Source: Dyadobacter luticola (lineage in GTDB: Bacteria; Bacteroidota; Bacteroidia; Cytophagales; Spirosomataceae). Taken from it: a DNA stretch of 64,000 nt. Made by a program: the position numbers and the translations under genes. This document shows, one piece after another, positions 1 through 8,371 of the stretch (position 1 is its first letter; every line of letters starts with the position of its first letter). Where the stretch lies: the NCBI RefSeq assembly GCF_005860805.1, contig NZ_VCEJ01000002.1:666375-730374 (forward strand), written 5' to 3'. A model generated the notes under the pieces. The model saw only the letters and a program-made list of their open reading frames with translations, was not told the DNA's origin and made no database searches.

Positions 1-2128
1 CGATGGCGTGTTTCAAAGATTGCTGGTGAAAATCGCTCACGATACCGACGATCTCCCATTCTTTTCCGAAGAGCAAAAACTTCTGCCCGGCCGCTTCTTC
101 CGCAGTTTGAAAACCCAGCAATTTGGCCGCTGAAAGATTGAGCACCACATTCTTCACTTTCCGGCCGTCAGGATTTGAGTCGGTCGGGAGGAAGTCACGG
201 CCTGCCAGCATTTTGATTTTATAAGTTTCAAAAAAGTCAAGATCAACCGGCATCCGGCTGAATGTCACACCTTTCTGATCATTCGATCCCAGCCTTTTAA
301 TGTTGAAGTTGCGGCTCAGCCGGTTTCCAAAAACATTACCTGAAGAAGCCGCCGCCGCGACCGACGGATACCGGCGCAGCTCAGTTTTGAAACCATTGAT
401 CCGGTCAATTCCAGTCGAATCCCAGTGCGTCAGCTCGGGGCCGCGCACCACGAGCATTTGTTCCATGTTGAAGCCCAGACTTTCATTCCGCATGAATTGC
501 AGTTGTTTGAAAACAATAAAAGTCCCGACAATCAGCACCATAGAGGCGGTATATTGGAAAACCACCAGCGACTGGCGTACCCAAACACCTTTGGCCGAGC
601 GCTTAAAAGAACCTTTCAACACACTGATCGCCTGAAAAGCCGACAATGCGAAAGCAGGGTAGAAGCCTGAAAGCAAAATTCCGAAGATGAAAATCGCGCC
701 CAGCGCCAGCGCCATCGTACTGCCGCCGTAACCCTGGCCGGTGAGCAAGGAGAATGATAACGGTTTTTCAATGAGTTGATTTAAAACCGGTTGCATTAGT
801 AGTGCCAGCGCCACAGCCAGCGCCAATGCCATGAAATTCAAAAGTACCGACTCGGAAAGAAATTGCCAGATCAGCTGCGCTTTGGTCGCCCCGGCAACCT
901 TGCGTACACCTACTTCTTTGGCGCGTTCGAGCGAGCGGGCCGTCGACAAATTAATGTAGTTGATCCAGGCAATAAGCAGGATAAATGCGGCGATGATCAG
1001 CATGGTCCATACCGCTTTTCCGCTGTTGACTTTGCCGATTTCGTATTCGTAATCCGAGAAAAGGTGGGCCTTATTTAAAGGTTGTAAATGAAATTTCTCC
1101 ATGCTGCCCGATACCTTGTCGCCTTTGAAATAATGCTGGCTGAATGCCGGAAACTTCCTTTCCAAATTCGCTGCGTCCGTACCTGGTTTCAGTTTGAGAT
1201 AATGCCACATATCCGAGCCGTCCCAGCTGGTATTCACCCAATCGCCCCAAGTCACCACCAGTGTTTCGTACGACATGAGCACATTATACTGCAAATGTGA
1301 GGTCGCCGGAAAGTCCTTCATGACACCGGTAATCTGGTAGGGCTCCGTGTCCAAATCCAGCTTGATCGACTGTCCGATGAGGTTACTGTAATCGTCCGGG
1401 CTTGCATGGAAAACGGTTTGCGCGCTGCTCTCAGAAATAACCATGGAATGCGGCGCTTTCAATGCGGTTTTTGCATCGCCGGCCAGCAGCGGGAAGGTAA
1501 AAAAGGAGAGAAAATGATTGTCTGCGTAAACGCCTTTCTCCTCAAAGATCTTCCGGTCTTTTTGCAACTTGAATGTACCCGGATTAGAAATGGTGGTGTA
1601 ATCCTCCACTTCGTTGTAATCCTTTGCCATCGTTTTTCCGATGGTCGGGTAGGTGATGGTACCGTGCTGGATCAGTTTTCCTTGCTGAAAACGGTCGTTT
1701 GTGACGCGGTAAATGCGGTCGCTGCCTTTATGGAACTGGTCGAAACTCAGCTCAAAGCTTACATATTGCAGGATCAGCAGGCAGGCAGTGATGCCCACCA
1801 CCAGTCCCGTGAGATTGACAAATGTGAAAGCCTTGTTCTTCCACATATTCCGCAGAGCGATTTTGAAATAATTCCTGATCATGGCCGGTTGGTAGGGATA
1901 AGTTTTAGGGTATCTCGATTTTTCTTTTTTGAAAGCGAAAGGGCGGATCATACTCAGCACGTCCACGGCGTAGCGCCACCGGGCATGCCCGACATCTCCG
2001 GCTTTGACGCGTTGGAAATACAGTTCTTCCAGGTCGCCTTCCAGTTCTTCCACCAGGTGTGGCGCACAGAAAATACGCAGTAAGCGGTTAGGCCACTTGG
2101 GCGGGCTGCTGTTGTTTTTGTTGTTCAT
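1..2128 (-). CDS. ABC transporter permease, FtsX/MacB type (3' part lost at window edge)
   Basis: This gene runs off the left edge, so its C-terminus is missing. The start is the ATG at 2126-2128, 11 bp after the stop of the PadR gene. The first ~65 residues form a soluble prefix rich in charged residues (for example HLVEELEGDLEELYFQR), as in the permease-prefix domain of Bacteroidota PadR-linked permeases. It is followed by MIRNYFKIALRNMWKNKAF and a hydrophobic segment, the usual entry to a MacB periplasmic core. A cluster of hydrophobic segments with the motif SLERAKEVGVRKVAGA marks the FtsX domain, and a second core domain begins before the edge. The family moves or releases substrates at the inner membrane using a separate ATPase, which is not in the window. 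Regulation by the upstream PadR protein is inferred from the operon arrangement. Confidence 0.88.
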   Translation of the reverse strand, partial: MNNKNNSSPPKWPNRLLRIFCAPHLVEELEGDLEELYFQRVKAGDVGHARWRYAVDVLSMIRPFAFKKEKSRYPKTYPYQPAMIRNYFKIALRNMWKNKAFTFVNLTGLVVGITACLLILQYVSFELSFDQFHKGSDRIYRVTNDRFQQGKLIQHGTITYPTIGKTMAKDYNEVEDYTTISNPGTFKLQKDRKIFEEKGVYADNHFLSFFTFPLLAGDAKTALKAPHSMVISESSAQTVFHASPDDYSNLIGQSIKLDLDTEPYQITGVMKDFPATSHLQYNVLMSYETLVVTWGDWVNTSWDGSDMWHYLKLKPGTDAANLERKFPAFSQHYFKGDKVSGSMEKFHLQPLNKAHLFSDYEYEIGKVNSGKAVWTMLIIAAFILLIAWINYINLSTARSLERAKEVGVRKVAGATKAQLIWQFLSESVLLNFMALALAVALALLMQPVLNQLIEKPLSFSLLTGQGYGGSTMALALGAIFIFGILLSGFYPAFALSAFQAISVLKGSFKRSAKGVWVRQSLVVFQYTASMVLIVGTFIVFKQLQFMRNESLGFNMEQMLVVRGPELTHWDSTGIDRINGFKTELRRYPSVAAAASSGNVFGNRLSRNFNIKRLGSNDQKGVTFSRMPVDLDFFETYKIKMLAGRDFLPTDSNPDGRKVKNVVLNLSAAKLLGFQTAEEAAGQKFLLFGKEWEIVGIVSDFHQQSLKHAI

Positions 2129-2139
2129 ATAAAGGTTTT

Positions 2140-2460
2140 TCAGGCAGGTCTTGGAATATTTTCCCACATTCTGTTACGGATCTCACGAATGTTATCAAGT
2201 GCTTTGGTACCCGCCATCGTGATGGTGAAAAGTCGCTTGCTCCGGCCGCCGCGCTCGGCAGTAGCTCCGCCCATCCGCGACGAAAGCAGGCTTTTTTCTT
2301 CCAGCCGGTGCAGGGCCGCATGTACCGCGCCCAGGTTTACCGAGCGTCCCATTTGCTGCTCAATCTCATTCGTGATCGCCGCGCCATAAGCGTCCCCGGC
2401 CAGCACCGCGACGGCCAGCAAAACGATTTCTTCAAATTCACCCAGGTATGTTCCTTTCAT
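2140..2460 (-). CDS. PadR-family transcriptional regulator
   Basis: A 106-residue protein with the PadR winged-helix pattern: an opening MKGTYLGEFEEIVLLAVAVL helix, a recognition region GAVHAALHRLEEKSLL, and the wing RSKRLFTITMAG. PadR proteins are dimeric repressors that often control a neighbouring transporter. Here the gene is first in an operon with the ABC permease 11 bp downstream, so that permease is the probable target. The length is normal for the short (subfamily 2) PadR type. An imperfect dyad lies 20-40 bp upstream of the start and could be the autoregulatory site. The fold assignment is firm; the effector is unknown. Confidence 0.92.
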   Translation of the reverse strand: MKGTYLGEFEEIVLLAVAVLAGDAYGAAITNEIEQQMGRSVNLGAVHAALHRLEEKSLLSSRMGGATAERGGRSKRLFTITMAGTKALDNIREIRNRMWENIPRPA

Positions 2461-2479
2461 TGATAAAAGCGGACTGTGC

Positions 2480-2500
2480 TACATTACTTCTGTAAATGTA
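2480..2500. promoter_or_regulatory. Dyad upstream of padR, possible operator
   Basis: TACATT at 2480-2485 and its reverse complement AATGTA at 2495-2500 are separated by 9 bp and lie 20-40 bp before the padR start. The position fits autoregulation, but the half-site polarity (ACAT first) is the reverse of the well-known ATGT-N8-ACAT PadR box, so the assignment is tentative. Confidence 0.3.
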
Positions 2501-2706
2501 TAACAAATAGGGTGCCACATTTCAAAATGCCTTTTTGCAGTGATTTTAAGCGGTTTTTCAAAAACTCAAGTGTTCGGATGCGGACAAAATATTTTCGCGG
2601 CGGACAGCATTTAGAGTAGTTCCGCCCACTTTTTCATTTTAATATCCGGTTACTTTATCTACTAATAAACAGGCTTTCACCAGCCACACCTGTATTACAA
2701 ATTATT

Positions 2707-5349
2707 ATGTTAAAAATTACATTTAGCCTGTTTTCAGCGTTCCTGCTTCTTTGCTGGAATGGCCTGAATTTACAGATCAACAAAACTTCTGAACGTTCTT
2801 TACAAGTTGCGGCCGACTCTCTTCCGAACGCTTCCGGCTGGCCCGCCGAACTCGATGTGACCCCTTTTGCCGGCCCGAATCTGACGCCGAGCCCGGCTTG
2901 TCTGGCGGTGGCCGCTACCGGCGAAGTATATGTGGGCGTGGATATGATCGGTTCTTTGGGCAAAGAGCCGGGGAAAGGCAGCATTGTCCGTCTCGTTGAT
3001 TCTAATAATGATGGTAAAATAGATGCGAATTCCACATTCGCGATGGTGGATGATCCGCGCGGGATCATTGCGATGGGCGACCAGGTTTTTGTGCTGCATA
3101 CCACATTCGTCGACGGAAAAGCTTCCGGTATGGATCTCGTTGTTTTTGAAGATAAAAACCATGACGGAAAAGCCGACGGTCCTTCGAAACAATTGATTAA
3201 AGGAATCAGCAACCCGAAATTCCTGCAAAGCCGCGGTACCGACCACGCTACAAATGGTATCCGCATGGGTATCGATGGCTGGATCTACATTGCTGTGGGT
3301 GATTTTGGTTTTCATGAAGCGGTGGATGCTTCTGGTAAAAAGCTGACGCAGCTTGGCGGAGGAATTGTCCGTGTTCGACCAAATGGTACCGAGATGGAAG
3401 TGTTCACGCACGGTCTGCGAAACATATATGATGTGGCGATCGATCCTTATATGAATGTTTTCACCCGCGATAACACCAATGACGGCGGCGGCTGGAACAT
3501 TCGTTTCAGTAACCAGATCCAGTCTGGTGAATATGGTTATCCGGTTTTGTTTAAAAACTTCACCGAAGAAATCATCCCCGCTTTGATTGACCTCGGCGGC
3601 GGCTCGGGAACTGGTTCTTTGTTTATGGACGATCCAACCTGGCCAGCCAAATACAACCACGTGCCGATGATGGCCGACTGGGGAAGAAGTCAGGTCTACG
3701 TCCATCGCGTCACACCCGACGGCCCGACATTCACTCAAAAAGAAGAAGAATTTATCAAGCTCGCGCAGGTAACGGATCTGGACGTGGATGCATCCGGAAG
3801 AATGTACCTCGCTGCCTGGGACGGTGCCGGCTACTCGGGTAACCCAAGCAAGGGTTTTGTAGTACGCGCAATTCCGAAAGGCTGGAAGTACACCGCATTT
3901 AAAGATGTAAAAAAATCGTCTGCCAAGGAACTGGAAGCACTTTTGAAATCGGAAAGCGCGGTGCAGCGTCTGGCCGGTCAGCAGGAATTGTTGGCACGTT
4001 TCCCGAAAGAAGCTGTGACGGCTTCCTGGAAAATTGCGTCGGATAAAAGCCTGCCTTTGCACATTCGTGCAGCGGGAATTTTTACTTACGGGCAGGCTGC
4101 CGGGAAAGATGGAATCACTAACCTGGTGAAACTCACGGACGATGCCAATGTAAAAGAATTCGCATTGCGGACATTGGCCGACCGGAAAACTTTCCTGGAT
4201 AAAGTACCGACCGAACCTTTCCTGAAAGCGATGAAAGATTCGAATCCAAGGGTTCAATCCGTGGCGACGATCGGGCTGGGACGTTTGGGACGCGTAGAAG
4301 CAGCGCCGGCATTGCTCGCGGTGAAAGTACCTTCTTCATTTAAATCTCCCGAAAAAGGCACCGAAGGCCCGCACGCGACACCTAACTCGGCTATCGTACC
4401 GCCGCATTTGGCTGTACGTGCGCTGGTGGCGATCAATGCCGTAGATGCCTGCGTGAAAGCGATTGGTACTGAAAATTCGACGATCGCATTGTGGGCGCTG
4501 CGCTACATGCACGACCCGAAAGCAGTTTCAGGACTGATTGCCGCTTACGGAAACGCGAAAGATCTGGACGCTAAAAAACAAATCTTGACCACATTGGGCA
4601 GGTTATATAAAGAAGAAGCCCCTTACGACGGCTCCTGGTGGTGGAGCACCCGGCCGGATACCCACGGTCCTTATTATAAGGCAGTTACCTGGGGCTCTTC
4701 CGATGCTATCAAAACATTGTTGATGCAGGAGTGGAGCAAAGCCGATGAAAATGGCAAGAAATTCTTCGCGGATCTGAATGGTCGCCAACGGATGGGGATC
4801 GATGAATTTGGTGGTGAGGAAATTGTGGTAGAGAAAACCGAACAGCGTATCGATCTGAGCAAAATCCAGAATAAAAAAGGCCAGGTAGGGGATAACTCGA
4901 TCGAGGATGTGATGCTGGCTATCGCCAAAATAGAAGGTGACCCGGCTTTGGGCAAACAATTGTTTACCAAACAAGGATGCATCGCCTGCCACAGCATTAC
5001 CAAAAACGGGCCGCTGAAAGGCCCTTACATGGGACAGATCGGCTCGATCATGAACCGCGAGCAAATTGCCGAATCGATTCTGAAACCCAATGCTTCTATC
5101 TCGCAGGGTTTCGCTTCGGTGCTGGTGACTACCAAGGACAAACAATCTTATATGGGTTTTGTTTCGGAAGAATCGGCGGAGAAACTAGTTCTACGGGACA
5201 TTACGGGCGCGGTGTATACATTTAAAATGTCGGATGTGACTTCCCGCAAGGAAATGGAAAATTCCATGATGCCGCAGGGACTGGCCAACGAGCTTTCGTA
5301 CCAGGAATTTGCTTCTCTGGTGACATTTTTATCACAGCAGAAAAAATAA
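2707..5349 (+). CDS. Secreted sugar-dehydrogenase-like propeller / HEAT / c-type haem protein
   Basis: An 880-residue protein with an N-terminal signal-like segment (residues 1-22). Residues ~45-400 resemble the beta-propeller of PQQ-type or membrane-bound dehydrogenases (DHATNGIRMGIDGWIYIAVG, EVFTHGLRNIYDVAIDP). Residues ~415-650 are alpha-helical repeats of HEAT type (NPRVQSVATIGLGRLGR). Residues ~745-880 form a PVC-type haem-binding domain: CIACH has Cys758, Cys761 and His762, followed by ILKPNASISQGF, which is typical of that domain. It probably acts in the periplasm or at the cell surface as an electron-transferring oxidase of sugars or related alcohols. The substrate cannot be read from the sequence. 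The gene stands alone; a good terminator follows at 5464-5495. Confidence 0.85.
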   Translation: MLKITFSLFSAFLLLCWNGLNLQINKTSERSLQVAADSLPNASGWPAELDVTPFAGPNLTPSPACLAVAATGEVYVGVDMIGSLGKEPGKGSIVRLVDSNNDGKIDANSTFAMVDDPRGIIAMGDQVFVLHTTFVDGKASGMDLVVFEDKNHDGKADGPSKQLIKGISNPKFLQSRGTDHATNGIRMGIDGWIYIAVGDFGFHEAVDASGKKLTQLGGGIVRVRPNGTEMEVFTHGLRNIYDVAIDPYMNVFTRDNTNDGGGWNIRFSNQIQSGEYGYPVLFKNFTEEIIPALIDLGGGSGTGSLFMDDPTWPAKYNHVPMMADWGRSQVYVHRVTPDGPTFTQKEEEFIKLAQVTDLDVDASGRMYLAAWDGAGYSGNPSKGFVVRAIPKGWKYTAFKDVKKSSAKELEALLKSESAVQRLAGQQELLARFPKEAVTASWKIASDKSLPLHIRAAGIFTYGQAAGKDGITNLVKLTDDANVKEFALRTLADRKTFLDKVPTEPFLKAMKDSNPRVQSVATIGLGRLGRVEAAPALLAVKVPSSFKSPEKGTEGPHATPNSAIVPPHLAVRALVAINAVDACVKAIGTENSTIALWALRYMHDPKAVSGLIAAYGNAKDLDAKKQILTTLGRLYKEEAPYDGSWWWSTRPDTHGPYYKAVTWGSSDAIKTLLMQEWSKADENGKKFFADLNGRQRMGIDEFGGEEIVVEKTEQRIDLSKIQNKKGQVGDNSIEDVMLAIAKIEGDPALGKQLFTKQGCIACHSITKNGPLKGPYMGQIGSIMNREQIAESILKPNASISQGFASVLVTTKDKQSYMGFVSEESAEKLVLRDITGAVYTFKMSDVTSRKEMENSMMPQGLANELSYQEFASLVTFLSQQKK

Positions 5350-5463
5350 TTGCAAAAAATCCGGATTACGATAGTCGTAAATCTTGCCATTGTAGTACTA
5401 CTTAGTACAGATGGTAAGCCCACTTATCAGAAATTCCGATTTACTCAATGTTATAGCTTGACC

Positions 5464-5495
5464 AATCCCGTCCGACTTCCGGACGGGATTTTTTT
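5464..5495 (+). terminator. Rho-independent terminator
   Basis: An 11-bp perfect stem (AATCCCGTCCG / CGGACGGGATT) with a 5-nt loop is followed directly by a run of T. It lies ~115 bp after the stop of the haem protein gene and before the promoter of the SRPBCC gene. Confidence 0.9.
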
Positions 5496-5554
5496 CGTCC
5501 CGAATCACCCTCTCAAAGTCCGATTTTCACCGCAGAGGAAAAGTGATTGATTCC

Positions 5555-5562
5555 TAGCTTTG
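5555..5562 (+). promoter_or_regulatory. Bacteroidota -7 box TAGCTTTG
   Basis: An exact match to TAnnTTTG located 47 bp before the ATG at 5609. Transcription would begin near 5569, which rules against the earlier ATG at 5567 as the start of the SRPBCC gene. Confidence 0.55.
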
Positions 5563-5608
5563 AATCATGTGTTTAGAGTTATCATCTATTTCAAAAACTT
5601 CAACCAGC

Positions 5609-6061
5609 ATGGAAAATTTAAAATTGCAAACCGATAATGCGATCCAAATCTCAAAATCGCAGCACGAAGTTTTCGAGGGCATCGTAGACCCTGCGAAAAT
5701 GTCTAACTATTTTATTGCCAATAGTACCGGCAGGATGGAAGAAGGCGCAGAACTGATCTGGCATTTTCCGGAAATGGACGTAGATGTGTCTGTGAGAGTC
5801 GGTAAAATCGAGCAGGATAAGTATGTGTCTTTTTACTGGGGCGAAAAGGACAGGGAATTATTGGTAGAGATTTCGTTGGAACCTTTCCGGGACGCGACGG
5901 TGGTAAAAGTTTCTGAAAAAGAAATGGAAAACGACGAGGCCGGCATCGCGTGGCTGAAAGGCAACACCGAAGGCTGGGCCAATTTTTTAGCCTGTTTAAA
6001 AGCTTACCTGGAATATGGGATCAATCTGCGTAAAGGAGCTTTTGAGTGGCGCTTTCAATAA
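5609..6061 (+). CDS. SRPBCC (AHSA1/START-like) family protein
   Basis: A 150-residue protein beginning MENLKLQTDNAIQISKSQ. The pattern of an N-terminal strand, AHEVF-like helix (SQHEVFEGIVDPAKMSNYF), antiparallel strands (AELIWHFPEMDVDVSVRV, YVSFYWGE, ATVVKVSEKE) and long C-terminal helix (GWANFLACLKAYLEYG) is that of the helix-grip fold shared by polyketide cyclases and Hsp90-activator homologues. Such proteins bind hydrophobic ligands in a central cavity. I chose ATG 5609 rather than 5567 because a -7 box lies at 5555-5562. It is monocistronic and cytoplasmic, and its ligand is unknown. Confidence 0.82.
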   Translation: MENLKLQTDNAIQISKSQHEVFEGIVDPAKMSNYFIANSTGRMEEGAELIWHFPEMDVDVSVRVGKIEQDKYVSFYWGEKDRELLVEISLEPFRDATVVKVSEKEMENDEAGIAWLKGNTEGWANFLACLKAYLEYGINLRKGAFEWRFQ

Positions 6062-6079
6062 AAAAAGCTGCCTTTGTCG

Positions 6080-6544
6080 TCAGAAATCTCTCAGATAAGG
6101 TCGCGCAGAAAGCGGTGAAAACGGCCAGGGAATCGCGATCAGAATGATTACCGCAGCAATGATGTAATAAATTGTCATTGTCTTAAATTTTGCCAGATCA
6201 TCTTCATTTCGCTTCGCAATCGACGATCCTGCCGAGAGCACAAAAATCGCGATCGTCATCAGCGTGATATGGATCATTCCGAAAAACACAAATTCAAACT
6301 GACTGACCGCCTCTTTGTAATGTGTGCGGAAGTAAGTAATAAACGGACTATTGAAGTACAGCACATACCCGATCATTAGCTGGATATGTGAGAATGTAGC
6401 CGCCGTATGCCTGACAGAATCGTCAAACTTTGTAAAGGGTTTTCGCCCGGACCAACCTCTGATCCCGCGGTAAATGGCAAAAAGAAGAGTAACAACCACA
6501 AACCACCGGACAATGGAATGTGAAAAAATCAGGACTGGATACAT
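6080..6544 (-). CDS. Four-helix inner-membrane protein of unknown function
   Basis: A 154-residue protein with four clear hydrophobic spans at about residues 10-27, 50-70, 85-108 and 125-145. Histidines occur at or near the membrane segments (FSHSIVRW, RHTAATFSHIQLM, GMIHITLM). Homologues in Bacteroidota are often labelled cytochrome B, but no canonical haem-ligand pattern can be proven by eye. It lies 9 bp downstream of a small secreted-protein gene on the same strand, so the two are probably cotranscribed. Function is left open. Confidence 0.7.
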   Translation of the reverse strand: MYPVLIFSHSIVRWFVVVTLLFAIYRGIRGWSGRKPFTKFDDSVRHTAATFSHIQLMIGYVLYFNSPFITYFRTHYKEAVSQFEFVFFGMIHITLMTIAIFVLSAGSSIAKRNEDDLAKFKTMTIYYIIAAVIILIAIPWPFSPLSARPYLRDF

Positions 6545-6553
6545 GTTTGATTA

Positions 6554-6904
6554 TCAGGGCTTTTTTCGTTTTTTCAAGCTGTCGGCCTGTGCCGGCGTCA
6601 TAGTTCTCACCGTTTTTTTAACCGTATAAGAGGTAGTTGTATCTGCATCCGGGCGACCGGTGCTGCTTCGGCTGCCATCAATGGTACCGGTGGAATTTAC
6701 ATTGCCGTTATCATTCAAAATAGGGCCGGTTTCGGCATTGGCGGAGTCTTTCAAGATGGCGGTAACATCGGAAGTGTCCGTCTTTGCCTTGCGGACACGC
6801 ATTTTTTCTTCGTGATATTTTTCAGACGATTTTCCTTTTTGTGCAAAGGTCAAAGTCGGGGCGGCGAAAAGCGCCAGGGCAATAATAAGTTGATGCGTTT
6901 TCAT
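6554..6904 (-). CDS. Small secreted low-complexity protein
   Basis: A 116-residue protein with a good signal peptide (MKTHQLIIALALFAAPTLTFAQ, cleavage after residue ~21). The mature part is polar and probably disordered: Lys/Glu-rich at first, then Asp/Ser/Thr/Asn-rich (DGSRSSTGRPDADTTTSYT), and a basic tail SLKKRKKP. No domain is recognised. It is followed after 9 bp by the four-helix membrane protein, which suggests a shared envelope role. Confidence 0.65.
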   Translation of the reverse strand: MKTHQLIIALALFAAPTLTFAQKGKSSEKYHEEKMRVRKAKTDTSDVTAILKDSANAETGPILNDNGNVNSTGTIDGSRSSTGRPDADTTTSYTVKKTVRTMTPAQADSLKKRKKP

Positions 6905-7002
6905 GGTAAGCTGGTTTTAGTTAATGTTGACGGTCCAGTCCTGATTTTACTTTAAAACCAATCAAATATTATTCCAGCCACATCATTAGGGCGCATGATC
7001 AT

Positions 7003-7010
7003 TATTTTTG
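7003..7010 (+). promoter_or_regulatory. Bacteroidota -7 box TATTTTTG
   Basis: An exact TAnnTTTG match located 40 bp upstream of the ATG at 7051, in the divergent gap between two genes. Confidence 0.5.
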
Positions 7011-7050
7011 CAGTTTTGTAGCTTTTAAGTCATATCGCATCGATTCCTAA

Positions 7051-8313
7051 ATGGCTTCAGATTTAATCGTACTGCAACGCTGCAAAAAGATCATTGAAGA
7101 AAATCTGGACTGGGGGGCCGGGGAAACCTGGCAGACTTTGGATTTTGAAAACCTGAGCCAGCTGATCCTCGACAAAACCGGCGTTTCCCTCAGCATCAGT
7201 ACCCTGCGCCGGATCTGGGGCCGGGTGGAGTATAACCATTTGCCCAGCACCACGACATTAAATACACTGGCAAAATTTGCCGGCTACCACGACTGGCGGA
7301 CCTTCGCAAAAGAACAAAGGCCGGCCCCGCTGCCCGAACCGGAAACAATTGCCCCGGTGCGGACAGTAAGCCAACCTTTTGCCCTGAGAAACCTCATCTG
7401 GCCCGCGCTGGTTTTGCTGGCGGTTACCGCATTTTGCATTGTGGCCTTTCAGCGGTCACAAATGGTCAGCAAAGACCAGTATGCATTTCGGAGCCACCGG
7501 GTTACGCGGGGCGTGCCCAATTCGGTCATTTTTACTTACGATGCCTCGGCTTCGCCGACCGACTCGGTCTTCATACAACAGTCGTGGGACAGCAGTACGA
7601 GAACTAGGGTCGACAAAAACACAACAAAGCATACTTCCATTTATTACGAGCCTGGTGTGTATACGGCCAAACTGATTGTGGGGGACCAGGTGGTAAAAGA
7701 ACATCAGCTGGTGATCCCGACCAACGGATGGGTTGCGACCATAGGCTCCGACAAAGTGCCGGTTTATCTCAAAGACCGGGAGTTTATGCACGACAGCCTG
7801 CTCCGTATACCAGTTGAAGTGATACGGAAGAACAACATTGCCTTGCAGCCCCAGCCACCGTTTGCACGGATTTTCAATGTCGGAAACTTTCCGCCGGTGC
7901 CTCTGGACGACTTTTCTTTTAGTGTGTCTCTCAAAAATGAATTCGGGGAAGGAGCCGGGGTATGTCAGTATTCATTCGTTTCTCTGCTTACAGATGACAT
8001 TCCCATTTTCTTCCCGCTTTCGATCGAAGGGTGTGTGTCGGAGCTCAATATACGCTGTGTCGATTCTTTCGCTTCCGGCAAAAAAACAGACTTGTCGGCA
8101 TTCGGTGTCGATTACGCAAAGTGGGTACATATTTCCTGCAAAGGCGACGGAAAAAAGATACGGTACTATGTAAACGACAGGCTGGCGATTGAATTTCCTG
8201 CTCCTCAAAGGCACATCCGCGTACTGGGACTAGCCTTTGGTTTTCAGGGAACCGGTGCTGTCAAAGACATCGCTCTGAATGCGGGTAACAAAACTGTTTT
8301 CCAGGCATTTTAG
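7051..8313 (+). CDS. One-pass membrane protein: cytoplasmic HTH-like domain, TM, PKD-like exterior
   Basis: A 420-residue protein. Residues 1-90 hold a helical region with TLDFENLSQLILDKTGVSLS, STLRRIWGRV and TTLNTLAKFAGYHDWRTF, a pattern I associate with Bacteroidota proteins having an N-terminal helix-turn-helix-like module. One transmembrane span follows at ~112-130 (IWPALVLLAVTAFCIVAF). The exterior begins with a PKD-like domain (SVIFTYDASASPTDSVFIQQSWD ends at the DS core; the closing strand is YEPGVYTAKLIV). The remainder is strand-rich and could be a lectin-like sandwich. The layout suggests a membrane-tethered regulator that senses outside and binds DNA or a partner inside, but the function is inferred. 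Confidence 0.7.
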   Translation: MASDLIVLQRCKKIIEENLDWGAGETWQTLDFENLSQLILDKTGVSLSISTLRRIWGRVEYNHLPSTTTLNTLAKFAGYHDWRTFAKEQRPAPLPEPETIAPVRTVSQPFALRNLIWPALVLLAVTAFCIVAFQRSQMVSKDQYAFRSHRVTRGVPNSVIFTYDASASPTDSVFIQQSWDSSTRTRVDKNTTKHTSIYYEPGVYTAKLIVGDQVVKEHQLVIPTNGWVATIGSDKVPVYLKDREFMHDSLLRIPVEVIRKNNIALQPQPPFARIFNVGNFPPVPLDDFSFSVSLKNEFGEGAGVCQYSFVSLLTDDIPIFFPLSIEGCVSELNIRCVDSFASGKKTDLSAFGVDYAKWVHISCKGDGKKIRYYVNDRLAIEFPAPQRHIRVLGLAFGFQGTGAVKDIALNAGNKTVFQAF

Positions 8314-8342
8314 ATTTGTAGTATGTGTTTTGGAAAACGAAC

Positions 8343-8359
8343 CCCGGTCAAAGACCGGG
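8343..8359. terminator. Hairpin between convergent genes
   Basis: CCCGGTC / GACCGGG form a perfect 7-bp GC-rich stem around the loop AAA, between the ends of the forward membrane gene and the reverse T9SS gene. The T-tracts on either side are weak, so it may be a bidirectional terminator of modest strength. Confidence 0.55.
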
Positions 8360-8371
8360 ATGTGTTCAGAT

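Noticed and set aside
2800..4257. A 485-codon open frame on the minus strand
   Set aside because: It lies fully within the haem protein gene, has no domain pattern, and is explained by codon bias of the real gene.
5567..5608. Upstream ATG start for the SRPBCC protein
   Set aside because: A -7 box at 5555-5562 puts the transcript start at or after this codon.
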